Positions 33,463 through 41,583 of a stretch of 64,000 bases of DNA are shown in pieces. The translations under genes and the position numbers were made by a program. Origin of the DNA: Bradyrhizobium sp. NDS-1. GTDB taxonomy: Bacteria; Pseudomonadota; Alphaproteobacteria; Rhizobiales; Xanthobacteraceae. Location: the NCBI RefSeq assembly GCF_032918005.1, contig NZ_CP136628.1:3395501-3459500 (forward strand). Reading direction: 5' to 3'. The notes beneath the pieces were generated by a model that ran no database searches, had not been told where the DNA came from, and saw only the letters and a list, made by a program, of their open reading frames with translations. Each line of letters begins with the position of its first letter. The first letter of the stretch is position 1.

Positions 33463-34476
33463 TCAAGAGCTTGCCTTCGGCGAGCTCTTGTCGTCACCGA
33501 GATATTTGAACCAGTCCCTGGTGGCGTCGGCGATCTTGTCGACCGTCCACAGCGGAGCGTCCTTGTACTGATCCATCGATTTCAGCATCGTCGCAACGCC
33601 GTCCTCGAACTTCACCTTCGGCGTCCAGTTCAGGACCCGCTTGATCTTGGTGATGTCGGCGTAGGTGCAATCGGGCTCGCCCGGACGCTTGGGAATGTGG
33701 ACCCTGTCGCCGCCGAGAAGCTCGACCAGCCGGTTGACGCTGTAGGTGTTGTCCGAGCCGACGTTAAATATCTCGTGCGAAATATCGGAGCGCGCTGCGG
33801 TCACGAAGGCGTCCGCGACGTCGCTGACGAAGGTGAAGTCCCGCGTCTGCTCGCCGTCGCCGACCACCGTGAAGGGCTTGCCGGCGAGCTTCTGCGCCAT
33901 GAACACGCCGAACACGGCGCCGTAAGTGCCGGTGGTGCGATGGCGCGGCCCATACACGTTGAACAGGCGCAGCGCGACCGCGGGCAGCTTGTAGACCTGG
34001 CACCAGTGCATGACGCACTGCTCGCCGAGATTCTTGGTAAGCGCGTAGGGATACATCGGCCGGATCTCGGCGCTCTCGGGCGTCGGATAGGCGTCGGGAA
34101 TACCGTAGCAGGACGAGGATGCCGCGTAGACGAAGCGCTTGGCGCCAGCGTGCCGTGCCGCCTCGAGAACGTTGACCGTGCCGTCGACATTGGCGCGATG
34201 ATACGGGATCGGGGACTCGATCGAGGGAACGATGTCGGCAAGTGCCGCGAGGTGGAAGACCCAGTCGACACCGTGGAAATACGGCTTGATGGATTCGAGG
34301 TCGGTGACGTCAGCCCGCACGACCTTCAACTGGCTCGAATTGGCGCGCGAGGCCAGATTTTCGGGGCGGCCGATCACGAAATTATCGAGCGCGACGACTT
34401 CGTGGCCATCATCAAGGAGGCGATCGACGAGGTGACTTCCGATGAAACCTGCGCCACCGGTGACAATGCATTTCAT
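33463..34476 (-). CDS. NAD-dependent epimerase/dehydratase (UDP-glucose 4-epimerase-like), copy 2
   Basis: A 337-residue extended SDR. TGGAGFIGSHLVDRLLDDGH lies at residues 6-25; catalytic Ser-Cys is in YAASSSCYGIPDAYPT and Tyr-Lys in YALTKNLGEQC; RLFNVYGPRHRTTGTYGAVF is the substrate-binding segment typical of GalE- and WbpP-like 4-epimerases. The ATG at 34476 gives the NAD loop the usual position; 34485 is an alternative start. It is the first gene of the 18-gene minus-strand run and is divergent from the isomerase gene across a 141-base region that must contain both promoters. Confidence 0.92.
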   Translation of the reverse strand: MKCIVTGGAGFIGSHLVDRLLDDGHEVVALDNFVIGRPENLASRANSSQLKVVRADVTDLESIKPYFHGVDWVFHLAALADIVPSIESPIPYHRANVDGTVNVLEAARHAGAKRFVYAASSSCYGIPDAYPTPESAEIRPMYPYALTKNLGEQCVMHWCQVYKLPAVALRLFNVYGPRHRTTGTYGAVFGVFMAQKLAGKPFTVVGDGEQTRDFTFVSDVADAFVTAARSDISHEIFNVGSDNTYSVNRLVELLGGDRVHIPKRPGEPDCTYADITKIKRVLNWTPKVKFEDGVATMLKSMDQYKDAPLWTVDKIADATRDWFKYLGDDKSSPKASS

Positions 34477-34617
34477 GGGGAACATCCGTGACGCGAATGC
34501 CCAGCGAAACAGGCCCGCCAATGTTAAGTGAAACCCGAAAGCCGACTATCAGCCGCTCGCCGATTTTGCAAGCATTATACCTTTGCAATCCCTAGTAATA
34601 GCCGGTATCAGGGCGTC

Positions 34618-35229
34618 ATGTTGCAGCCGAGCCGCCAGCCCATGCCTGTCGAGTCCGTCGATCCCGATCACAAGGCTTTTCTCGACGATTACGTGGGTCG
34701 CCTCCATCGCGCGACGGCGGTCGACGACGGCGTTTTTGCCTCGATCTCGGCTACGCGCGCCGTCTGGTTGCGCACGCGCGAGCAGGGCGGCCGCGTCATC
34801 TTCATCGGTAACGGCGGCTCGGCCGGCATCGCCTCTCATCTGGCGATCGATCTTGCGAAGAACGCATCGGTGCCTGCGCTCTGCTTCAGCGACGCGAGCA
34901 TGATGTCGTGCCTCGCCAATGATTACGGGTTCGAGGCTTGGATCGCGCACGCCGTGCGGCTGAACGCCCGTGCCGGCGACTGCCTCGTCGCGATCAGCTC
35001 GTCGGGACGCTCGAAGAACATCCTCAATGCGGTGGCGCAGGCGAAGACGATGAAGCTTGATGTGATCACGCTGTCGGGGATGAATGTGGACAATCCCCTG
35101 CGCAATCTCGGCGATGTCAATTTCTGGGTCGACAGCCGCAGCTACAACATTGTCGAGACCACGCACCAGTTCTGGATGATGGCCGCGATCGACCTCGTCA
35201 TCGGTCGCGCGGAATATCCGGCATCCTGA
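34618..35229 (+). CDS. SIS-domain sugar isomerase, GmhA-like
   Basis: A 203-residue protein starting MLQPSRQPM at 34618 with AGGG just upstream; the frame extends upstream without family sequence. The SIS motif IFIGNGGSAGIASHLAIDLA lies at residues 61-80, and VAISSSGRSKNILNAVAQAK forms the second phosphate-binding loop. It is similar in length and pattern to sedoheptulose-7-phosphate isomerase (GmhA), the first step to heptose nucleotides. Several GmhA active-site residues cannot be confirmed by eye, so a related ketose-phosphate isomerase is possible. It is followed by a membrane protein gene 12 bases later. Confidence 0.85.
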   Translation: MLQPSRQPMPVESVDPDHKAFLDDYVGRLHRATAVDDGVFASISATRAVWLRTREQGGRVIFIGNGGSAGIASHLAIDLAKNASVPALCFSDASMMSCLANDYGFEAWIAHAVRLNARAGDCLVAISSSGRSKNILNAVAQAKTMKLDVITLSGMNVDNPLRNLGDVNFWVDSRSYNIVETTHQFWMMAAIDLVIGRAEYPAS

Positions 35230-35241
35230 GGCGGGCACCGG

Positions 35242-36258
35242 ATGCAGTCGCGGTTCAAACAGGCGGCCCTGTTTTCGGTAAAGCTGCTGCTGTCGATCGC
35301 CGTGCTGGTCTACATCGCGCGCGGTCTCGACCTGAAGCAGTTGCGCAACCATATCGTCTCGGTAGATCCTTTCCTGTTCGTCCTCGCGCTGGCGCTGATC
35401 TTCTTCCAGACCTTCGTGCTCAACGGCCGGTGGGCGCTGATCATGCGCGCGCTCGGCGTGTCGCTGGACTGGCTCGCGGGCTGGCGCATCCTCATGATCA
35501 GCCTCTGGTTCAATCAGGTGTTGCCGTCGTCGGTCGGCGGGGATGCGGTGCGGATGTGGCTGCTGCGCCAGCGTGGCGTGCAGTGGCCGGAGGCGGTCAA
35601 GGGCGTCGCGGCCGACCGTTTCACGGCATTGATCGGGTTGATCGTGCTGATGGTAGCCGGATTGCCGTTGCTGCTGTCTCGCGTGTCCAATCAGGCCGCG
35701 ATCCTGGCCATCGGCGGGCTGACTCTGGCAGGCGTCGCCGGTACCTTGGTCCTGTTGACGCTCGACCGTCTGCCCAAGCACCTCATTGCGCATCCGGCGA
35801 TCGCGAGCTTCGTTCGGTTCGGAGCACTGGTGAGATTTCTTCTGCTGCAGTCCGAGCGCCGCGCTCTGCTGTTCGGATCGGCGCTTCTCATTCATCTCGT
35901 GACCGCGGCCGCCTGCTACGCCCTGGCGCGCGGTGTCGGAGCGCAGCTCTCGGTGCTGGACGCCGTCGTCCTGATTCCGCCGGTGGTGCTGTTGACGGCC
36001 GTCCCGATCTCAATCAGCGGCTGGGGCGTTCGCGAGGGTGCGATGGTCGCCTGCCTCGGTCTGGCGGGCGTGCCTTCCGAGGAAGCGCTGTCGGTTTCGC
36101 TCCTGCTGGGCGCCATCAGCGTGATCATCGGGCTCGTCGGCGGTGCGATCTGGCTGGCAAGTCCGGAGCGCGGCTCGTATTCCGCGGACAAGGCTGCCAA
36201 GGCGGCGGAGGAAGCTCCCAGCTACGGGCTGGGAAAGGAAGTCTCGAGCCACCCATGA
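35242..36258 (+). CDS. lysylphosphatidylglycerol synthase TM-domain (UPF0104) family protein, copy 2
   Basis: A 338-residue polytopic membrane protein, paralogous to the one at 21647. It shows RWALIMRALGVSLDWLAGWR, the complete family loop FNQVLPSSVGGDAVRMW and the signature SISGWGVREGAMVACLGL. It has about eight membrane spans and no catalytic lysyl-transferase domain. Lying between a sugar isomerase and a sugar C-methyltransferase gene, it probably acts in membrane transfer of the glycan or its lipid carrier; this is inference from context. Confidence 0.87.
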   Translation: MQSRFKQAALFSVKLLLSIAVLVYIARGLDLKQLRNHIVSVDPFLFVLALALIFFQTFVLNGRWALIMRALGVSLDWLAGWRILMISLWFNQVLPSSVGGDAVRMWLLRQRGVQWPEAVKGVAADRFTALIGLIVLMVAGLPLLLSRVSNQAAILAIGGLTLAGVAGTLVLLTLDRLPKHLIAHPAIASFVRFGALVRFLLLQSERRALLFGSALLIHLVTAAACYALARGVGAQLSVLDAVVLIPPVVLLTAVPISISGWGVREGAMVACLGLAGVPSEEALSVSLLLGAISVIIGLVGGAIWLASPERGSYSADKAAKAAEEAPSYGLGKEVSSHP

Positions 36259-36343
36259 CCCGTTTGAGCCCCTTGCTGCAGGTCTGGTTTTCACAGGGTG
36301 GGATTGCCTCACCCGCCCGCGCATCTCATTTTTCGGTTCCACG

Positions 36344-37612
36344 ATGAAAAATCTGTTCTACGTCCGCCAAACCTGCCGCCTCTGTCATTCGGACAAGCAG
36401 GAGCTGGTCGTCCCGATGGCAGGCATGCCCATCGGCACGCCGAACTTCCAGGTCCCGGACGCCAGCGTCGACGATCCCGTCTTCCGGGCCGCGGTGCCGA
36501 TGGCGCTGCATCTGTGCCGGGATTGCGGTCACCTGCAGATTCTCCATGTCGGCAATCCCGAGATCCAATACCGCAACTACGTCTACACCACCTCGCTCTC
36601 GCTCGGCCTGCGGGAGCACTTCGCGGGCTATGCGAACGACGTCGTCAGCCGCTTCGGCATCGCGCCGGGCTCGCTGGTCGTCGAGCTCGGCAGCAACGAC
36701 GGATCGTTGCTCGGCTTCTTCAAAGAACGCGGCATGCGGGTGCTGGGTGTCGATCCCGCCGTCGACATCGCGCGGCGCGCGACCGAGGCAGGGATCGAGA
36801 CCATCGGCGATTTCTTCACCGATGCCATCGGTCACCGCATCTTGCAGAGCCATGGTGCGGCGAGCGTCGTGATCGCCAACAACATGATCGCCAATGTCGA
36901 CAATCTCGATCCGCTGGTGATCGGGGTTCGCGACGTGCTCGCGCCGGACGGGTTGTTCGTCTTCGAAACGCAATACGGCGTCGACGTCACCGAGAAGAAC
37001 CTGCTCGACACCGTCTATCACGAGCATCTGTCGTATTTTAACATCAAGCCGCTGATCCGTTTCTTTGCCCGGCTCGGCATGGAGCTGATCGACGTCCAGC
37101 ACATCTGGACCAAGGGTGGCTCGATCCGCGTGACGGTGCAGCGCGCCGGCGGTGCCAAGAAACCGTCGGCCGAGGTCGCGCGCTTCGTTGCCGAGGAAGA
37201 ACGGCTCGGTGTCGATCAGCCAGCCTATTATGCGCCCTACGTGAAGAGGATCGCCGCGATCCGCGACGAGTTGGTCGCGATGGCCGATGCCGCCCATGCG
37301 CGCGGGCAGCTCGTTGCCGGCTACGGCGTCTCCGTCGGCACCACAACTCTGCTGCCGCAGTTCGGCCTGGAGAGCAAAATCGACTTCCTCGTGGACGACG
37401 ACCCCAAGAAGGGGAACGTGATGGCCGGCCCGGGTTACGACATCCCGATCCTGCCGCCTGCCGCCCTTTACGAGCGCAAGCCGGCATTCGTCGTTGTCTT
37501 CGCCTGGCGCTATGTCGACCCGATCCGGGCCAAGCACGCCCGCTATTTCGCCGAAGGTGGAAAATTCGTGGTTCCGCTGCCGGGCATTTCGATGGTCGAC
37601 CGGGCCGACTGA
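36344..37612 (+). CDS. NDP-sugar C-methyltransferase family protein (TylC3-like), copy 2
   Basis: A 422-residue protein starting MKNLFYVRQTCRLCHSDKQ. The zinc site is CRLC (residues 11-14) with CRDC (near residue 60). The SAM motif is LVVELGSNDGSLLGFFKERG (near residue 108), and the catalytic TylC3-type Glu-His pair sits in VYHEHLSYF (near residue 225). The C-terminal domain VAGYGVSVGTTTLLPQFGLE follows. It is a diverged paralogue of the gene at 17897. It ends the plus-strand part of the island, 340 bases before secE. Confidence 0.9.
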   Translation: MKNLFYVRQTCRLCHSDKQELVVPMAGMPIGTPNFQVPDASVDDPVFRAAVPMALHLCRDCGHLQILHVGNPEIQYRNYVYTTSLSLGLREHFAGYANDVVSRFGIAPGSLVVELGSNDGSLLGFFKERGMRVLGVDPAVDIARRATEAGIETIGDFFTDAIGHRILQSHGAASVVIANNMIANVDNLDPLVIGVRDVLAPDGLFVFETQYGVDVTEKNLLDTVYHEHLSYFNIKPLIRFFARLGMELIDVQHIWTKGGSIRVTVQRAGGAKKPSAEVARFVAEEERLGVDQPAYYAPYVKRIAAIRDELVAMADAAHARGQLVAGYGVSVGTTTLLPQFGLESKIDFLVDDDPKKGNVMAGPGYDIPILPPAALYERKPAFVVVFAWRYVDPIRAKHARYFAEGGKFVVPLPGISMVDRAD

Positions 37613-37629
37613 CTGCGTTTGGGCAGGCA

Positions 37630-37655
37630 AGGGGCAGGGCGCCAGGCTGGCCCCT
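37630..37655 (+). terminator. Possible terminator after the second C-methyltransferase gene
   Basis: AGGGGC (37630-37635) pairs with GCCCCT (37650-37655) around a short loop. There is no T-run, so this is weak. The rest of the 340-base gap to secE holds the promoter at 37751-37780 and nothing else I can identify. Confidence 0.3.
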
Positions 37656-37750
37656 GCACCAGCAGATCATCGGACCGGTAAAGCTTTGATTCGCTTGGAA
37701 TCTGCCGGAGCCTGGTGCGGATCAGGGGGCTTGGCGGGCCCGCCGCTATC

Positions 37751-37780
37751 TTGACCTTTGGTCCCATCCGCAGTAGATAC
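37751..37780 (+). promoter_or_regulatory. Housekeeping (sigma-70-type) promoter for secE-nusG
   Basis: TTGACC (37752-37757, within CTTGACC) is followed after exactly 17 bases by TAGATA (37775-37780). This is close to the alphaproteobacterial consensus CTTGAC-N17-CTATAT. It lies about 175 bases upstream of the secE ATG, giving a sizeable leader, and shows that the secE block has its own promoter beyond the island. Confidence 0.7.
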
Positions 37781-37953
37781 CCCGCACTCGCAGCCGGCCC
37801 GTTAGACGCGGATCTCCGGCGCGGCTTTGAAATCCCCGAACAATCGAGCCCGGTTTCCGGCTCATCCTTCGCGACAGAGGGCTGGGCCAACGGCGGCTGT
37901 TCGGATCCCTGAAATTCAATCGCGTCTGTCGACGGACGTTGGACATCAAAACG

Positions 37954-38145
37954 ATGGCAGTCAGCCCGTTCAAGTTCTTGCAGGAAGTGCGCTCGGAGAC
38001 GGCCAAGGTCACCTGGCCGACCCGCCGCGAGACCACGATCACCACCATCATGGTGTTCGTCATGGTCGCCGTGGCCTCGATCTTCTTCTTCGCCGCCGAC
38101 CAGATCATCCGTGTCCTCATCACCTTCCTTCTGGGCATTCACTGA
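37954..38145 (+). CDS. secE: preprotein translocase subunit SecE
   Basis: A 63-residue single-span inner-membrane protein, the short SecE form of most bacteria. The conserved amphipathic helix FLQEVRSETAKVTWPTRRET (residues 8-27) precedes the membrane span IMVFVMVAVASIFFFAADQI. SecE clamps SecY in the SecYEG channel. An in-frame TTG at 37939 would add five residues, but the ATG is standard. The stop codon shares one base with the nusG start (TGATG), so the two are translationally coupled. Confidence 0.96.
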   Translation: MAVSPFKFLQEVRSETAKVTWPTRRETTITTIMVFVMVAVASIFFFAADQIIRVLITFLLGIH

Positions 38146-38699
38146 TGGCAACAGCAACCGCTCAACTGTCTGACAAGCGCTGGTACATCGTCCACGCCTA
38201 TTCGAACTTCGAGAAGAAGGTCGCCGAATCGATCCGCGAGCAGGCCAAGCAGCGCGGGCTCGAGGAGCTGTTCGAGCTGGTGCTGGTGCCGACCGAGAAG
38301 GTCACGGAAGTGCGCCGCGGCCGCAAGATCGACGCCGAGCGCAAGTTCTTCCCGGGCTACGTGCTGGTGAAGATGAAGCTGACCGACGAGGCGTTTCATC
38401 TGATCAAGAACACGCCGAAGGTCACCGGCTTCCTCGGCGCCGAAAACAAGCCGATGCCGATCTCGGAGGCCGAAGCCATGCGCATCCTGCACCAGGTGCA
38501 GGAGGGCGTGGAACGGCCGAAGGCGTCGGTGTCGTTTGAAATCGGCGAGAACGTGCGCGTGGCCGACGGCCCGTTCGCCTCGTTCTCGGGTGTCGTCGAG
38601 GAAATCGACGAGGCGCGCTCGCGCGTGAAGGTCGCGGTGTCGATCTTCGGCCGCGCCACGCCGGTCGAACTGGAATTCGGTCAGGTCGAGAAGGTCTGA
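38145..38699 (+). CDS. nusG: transcription termination/antitermination protein NusG
   Basis: A 184-residue two-domain protein. The N-terminal NGN domain begins KRWYIVHAYSNFEKKVAESI (residues 11-30) and contains RKFFPGYVLVKMKL; the C-terminal KOW domain carries VADGPFASFSGVVEEIDE near residue 137. NusG binds RNA polymerase, suppresses pausing and links transcription to Rho and to ribosomes through S10. The start is fixed by the TGATG overlap with secE. A perfect GCCGGC-CAT-GCCGGC hairpin (38801-38815) lies in the 132-base gap before rplK. Confidence 0.97.
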   Translation: MATATAQLSDKRWYIVHAYSNFEKKVAESIREQAKQRGLEELFELVLVPTEKVTEVRRGRKIDAERKFFPGYVLVKMKLTDEAFHLIKNTPKVTGFLGAENKPMPISEAEAMRILHQVQEGVERPKASVSFEIGENVRVADGPFASFSGVVEEIDEARSRVKVAVSIFGRATPVELEFGQVEKV

Positions 38700-38831
38700 T
38701 CGGGTCGCGCGTGAAGCCGAAAAGCTTCGCGCAAAGAGAGGCCGTGGGAGGGAGAGGGCGGTTGCCAGCCGCATCCGACCCAGACCACGAACCTGAAACC
38801 GCCGGCCATGCCGGCACAACAGGAGTGATAC

Positions 38832-39260
38832 ATGGCAAAGAAAGTGACCGGATACCTGAAGCTTCAGGTCCCGGCCGGTGCGGCGAATCCTTCGCCCCCG
38901 ATCGGTCCCGCGCTCGGTCAGCGCGGCCTCAACATCATGGAGTTCTGCAAGGCGTTCAACGCCCAGACCCAGAAGGAAGAGAAGAACACCCCGATTCCCG
39001 TCGTGATCACGATCTACGCCGATCGTTCGTTCACATTCGAGATGAAGACGCCCCCGATGTCGTTCTTCCTCAAGCAGGCCGCCAAGATCCAGTCCGGCTC
39101 GAAGGCGCCGGGCCGTGACAAGGCCGGCAAGGTGACCAAGGCGCAGGTGCGCGAGATCGCCGAGAAGAAGATGAAGGATCTGAATTGCGACTCGATCGAA
39201 TCGGCCATGAAGATGGTCGAGGGCTCTGCCCGTTCGATGGGTCTGGAAGTGGCGGGGTAA
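38832..39260 (+). CDS. rplK: 50S ribosomal protein L11
   Basis: A 142-residue protein of the ribosomal stalk base. It has the [21 protein letters not shown]-terminus and [20 protein letters not shown], the proline-rich segment that binds 23S rRNA and thiostrepton. A strong AGGAG site precedes the ATG. L11 works with L10/L12 in factor binding and in RelA activation. It is separated from rplA by 6 bases. Confidence 0.98.
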   Translation: MAKKVTGYLKLQVPAGAANPSPPIGPALGQRGLNIMEFCKAFNAQTQKEEKNTPIPVVITIYADRSFTFEMKTPPMSFFLKQAAKIQSGSKAPGRDKAGKVTKAQVREIAEKKMKDLNCDSIESAMKMVEGSARSMGLEVAG

Positions 39261-39266
39261 GCGGCT

Positions 39267-39959
39267 ATGGCAATCGGAAAGCGTTTGAACAAAGCCCGCG
39301 AAGGTGTTGATCGCGAAAAGCTTTATCCGCTCGCGGACGCCATCAAGATGGTCAAGGAACGCGCGAAAGCGAAGTTCGACGAGACCATCGAGGTCGCGAT
39401 CAACCTCGGCGTTGATCCGCGTCACGCCGACCAGATGGTCCGTGGTGTCGTCACCCTGCCGAACGGCACGGGCCGTACGCTCCGCGTCGGTGTGTTCGCC
39501 CGTGGTGCCAAGGCTGATGAGGCCAAGGCTGCGGGTGCCGACGTCGTCGGCGCCGAAGACCTGGTCGAGAAGGTGCAGAACGGCTCGATCGATTTCGACC
39601 GCTGCATCGCCACCCCCGACATGATGCCGCTGGTCGGTCGCCTCGGTAAGGTGCTCGGCCCGCGCGGCCTGATGCCGAACCCGAAGATCGGCACCGTGAC
39701 CATGGACGTCACCGGTGCGGTGAAGGGTGCCAAGGGCGGCTCGGTCGAGTTCCGCGTCGAGAAGGCCGGCATCCTGCAGGCCGGCGTCGGCAAGGCCTCG
39801 TTCACCGAGGAGAAGCTGGTCGAGAACATCAAGGCCCTGGCTGACGCTGTCACCAAGGCCAAGCCGGCCGGCTCCAAGGGCACCTACATCCAGCGCGTTG
39901 CCGTGTCCTCGACGATGGGCCCGGGCGTGAAGGTCGAGCCGGGCACCGTTCTCGGCTGA
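39267..39959 (+). CDS. rplA: 50S ribosomal protein L1
   Basis: A 230-residue protein of the L1 stalk, which helps deacylated tRNA leave the E site. The signature [20 protein letters not shown] lies near residue 119, and the N-terminal part carries [20 protein letters not shown]. In other bacteria L1 represses its own rplKA operon by binding the mRNA leader. It is followed not by rplJ, as is usual, but by a metabolic gene. Confidence 0.98.
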   Translation: MAIGKRLNKAREGVDREKLYPLADAIKMVKERAKAKFDETIEVAINLGVDPRHADQMVRGVVTLPNGTGRTLRVGVFARGAKADEAKAAGADVVGAEDLVEKVQNGSIDFDRCIATPDMMPLVGRLGKVLGPRGLMPNPKIGTVTMDVTGAVKGAKGGSVEFRVEKAGILQAGVGKASFTEEKLVENIKALADAVTKAKPAGSKGTYIQRVAVSSTMGPGVKVEPGTVLG

Positions 39960-40049
39960 GGTTTGGAAATTGCATGCGGCGAGGGGCGGAATCGGGCAGC
40001 CGATTCCGCCCCTCGTCGTTTGTGAAGGCTTTCACCGGAAACAAGAACA

Positions 40050-41003
40050 ATGGCTGACAAGGTCCTGATCTATTCGCGCTTTCCCAAGTCGATGATGGCG
40101 CGCTTCGCCGAGCGGTTCGATCTGCTCGACACCGGCGGCAAGCCCGCGAGGGAGGTGTTTTCGGCCGACGAACTCGGCGGGGTCCGCGCGATGTTGACGG
40201 CGGGCGGCACGCCGCTCGGTGCGGAAGCGATGGATCTCTTCCCAAAGCTCGGCGCCATCGTCTGCTACGGCACGGGCTATGACGGTGTCGATCTGAAGGC
40301 GGCAGCCAGCCGCAACATCGCGGTCGGCCACAGCCCCGGCGCCAATGCGGCCTCGGTCGCCGATATCGCGATGACCCTGATGCTGGCGACGACGCGGCGG
40401 ATCCTGGTCGCCGACCGGTACGTCCGCAGTGGCGACTGGGCCGCCTCGAAACAATCTCCGATGATGCGCCCGCAGGCCGGGATGCCCGGCCGCCGCATCG
40501 GCGTCTACGGGATGGGCGAGATCGGCCGCAAGATCGCGGCGCGCTGCGCCGCTTTCGAGAGCGAGGTCGGCTATTTCAGCCGGAGCAAATACGATCTGCC
40601 CTATCAATATTTCCCGTCGCTGGAGGCGCTGGCTGACTGGTGCAGCGTGCTGATGGTCGCGGTGCGGGCGGGGGCCGAGACCCAGCATGTCGTCAACGCC
40701 GACATCCTGAAGCGGCTCGGGGCGGACGGCTACGTCGTCAACATCTCCCGCGGTTCCGTGATCGACGAGAATGCCCTTGTGGCGGCCCTGACCGAGAAGA
40801 CCATCGCCGGCGCTGGCCTCGACGTCTTCGAGACGGAACCGCACGCGCCCGATGCGCTGACCGCGCTCTCCAACGTGGTGTTCGCCCCGCATATCGGCGG
40901 TCACACGCTCGAATCGCACGTTGCCATGCAAGCCTGCGTGCTGGCGAACCTGACCGCGTTCTTCGAGGGCAAGCCGCTGCCCTACGCGGTCAAATCGGCC
41001 TGA
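40050..41003 (+). CDS. D-2-hydroxyacid dehydrogenase (NAD(P)-dependent)
   Basis: A 317-residue D-isomer-specific dehydrogenase that would interconvert 2-oxo and D-2-hydroxy acids (glyoxylate/hydroxypyruvate-type substrates are likely). The cofactor loop IGVYGMGEIGRKIA lies near residue 153. The catalytic Arg is in MVAVRAGAET, the Glu in GLDVFETEPHAP and the His in APHIGGHTLESH. It sits 90 bases after rplA and 580 bases before rplJ, inside a block that normally contains only ribosomal genes. Whether it is co-transcribed with rplKA is unknown. Confidence 0.9.
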   Translation: MADKVLIYSRFPKSMMARFAERFDLLDTGGKPAREVFSADELGGVRAMLTAGGTPLGAEAMDLFPKLGAIVCYGTGYDGVDLKAAASRNIAVGHSPGANAASVADIAMTLMLATTRRILVADRYVRSGDWAASKQSPMMRPQAGMPGRRIGVYGMGEIGRKIAARCAAFESEVGYFSRSKYDLPYQYFPSLEALADWCSVLMVAVRAGAETQHVVNADILKRLGADGYVVNISRGSVIDENALVAALTEKTIAGAGLDVFETEPHAPDALTALSNVVFAPHIGGHTLESHVAMQACVLANLTAFFEGKPLPYAVKSA

Positions 41004-41583
41004 ATCGGTCTTTATCGGCCCAGGTCAAGCCCCGCCGGCAACAGATTGGAACTGGTGTGAATTTTGCTCTTGGCAAGCAGGCTCCGAGCGGTTAAAGAGC
41101 CGCTTCCGGACGTGCCGGCCTCGGCTGGCGTGTTCGTGCACGCATTCAGAAAACCCGACACGACAGGAGATCATTCCTTTTCAGGACGTCCGCGAGGATT
41201 TGCCCGAAAAGGAAGGAAAACCCGTCGGTTGGTGGAATGCGGGCAGAGGTCGGACGGTTCGCCGGCTGACCTTGTCCTGTCCAAGACTGCAGGCGCCCGC
41301 GAGGAATTTCGATTTCTCAATGGCTTAATTGCATGGCCTGCATAGACGGGTGAAGACCGGATTTCACTTCGCATCCAGCTTTAGGGCTGGTTCGCGAAAC
41401 GGGTCTGGTTCGGACCTCGACACGCCGTGGGCCCAAGGGCTCCCGGAGGGCAGGCTTTGAATCGTCGTTTTGCCCGGCGTGTCCTGGGGGGATTTGCCCC
41501 CGAGGTTCAGGTTTGGGTGGGACGATGGGTGCAACCCGGCGGTCCCGCTTCCCGCGATGACCGCCAACCGGAGAGAGCTTGCT
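41004..41583 (+). promoter_or_regulatory. Long structured leader upstream of rplJ (L10-leader candidate)
   Basis: 580 bases without a credible gene. It contains several hairpins: TTCCTTTTC (41174-41182) with GAAAAGGAA (41206-41214), enclosing a GGACGTCC palindrome; CCAGC (41375-41379) with GCTGG (41386-41390); and GGTC/GACC (41402-41416). Bacterial rplJL mRNAs usually carry a leader bound by L10-L12 that limits translation, and this is the expected place. I did not find a clear -35/-10 pair, so the promoter position is unknown. Confidence 0.45.

Noticed and set aside
37613..37953. Possible attachment-site copy of the tRNA-Trp 3' end near secE
   Set aside because: I compared the end of the tRNA (GCCACTCCTGCCA) by eye with the 340 bases before secE and found no convincing match, and there is no integrase gene in the island.
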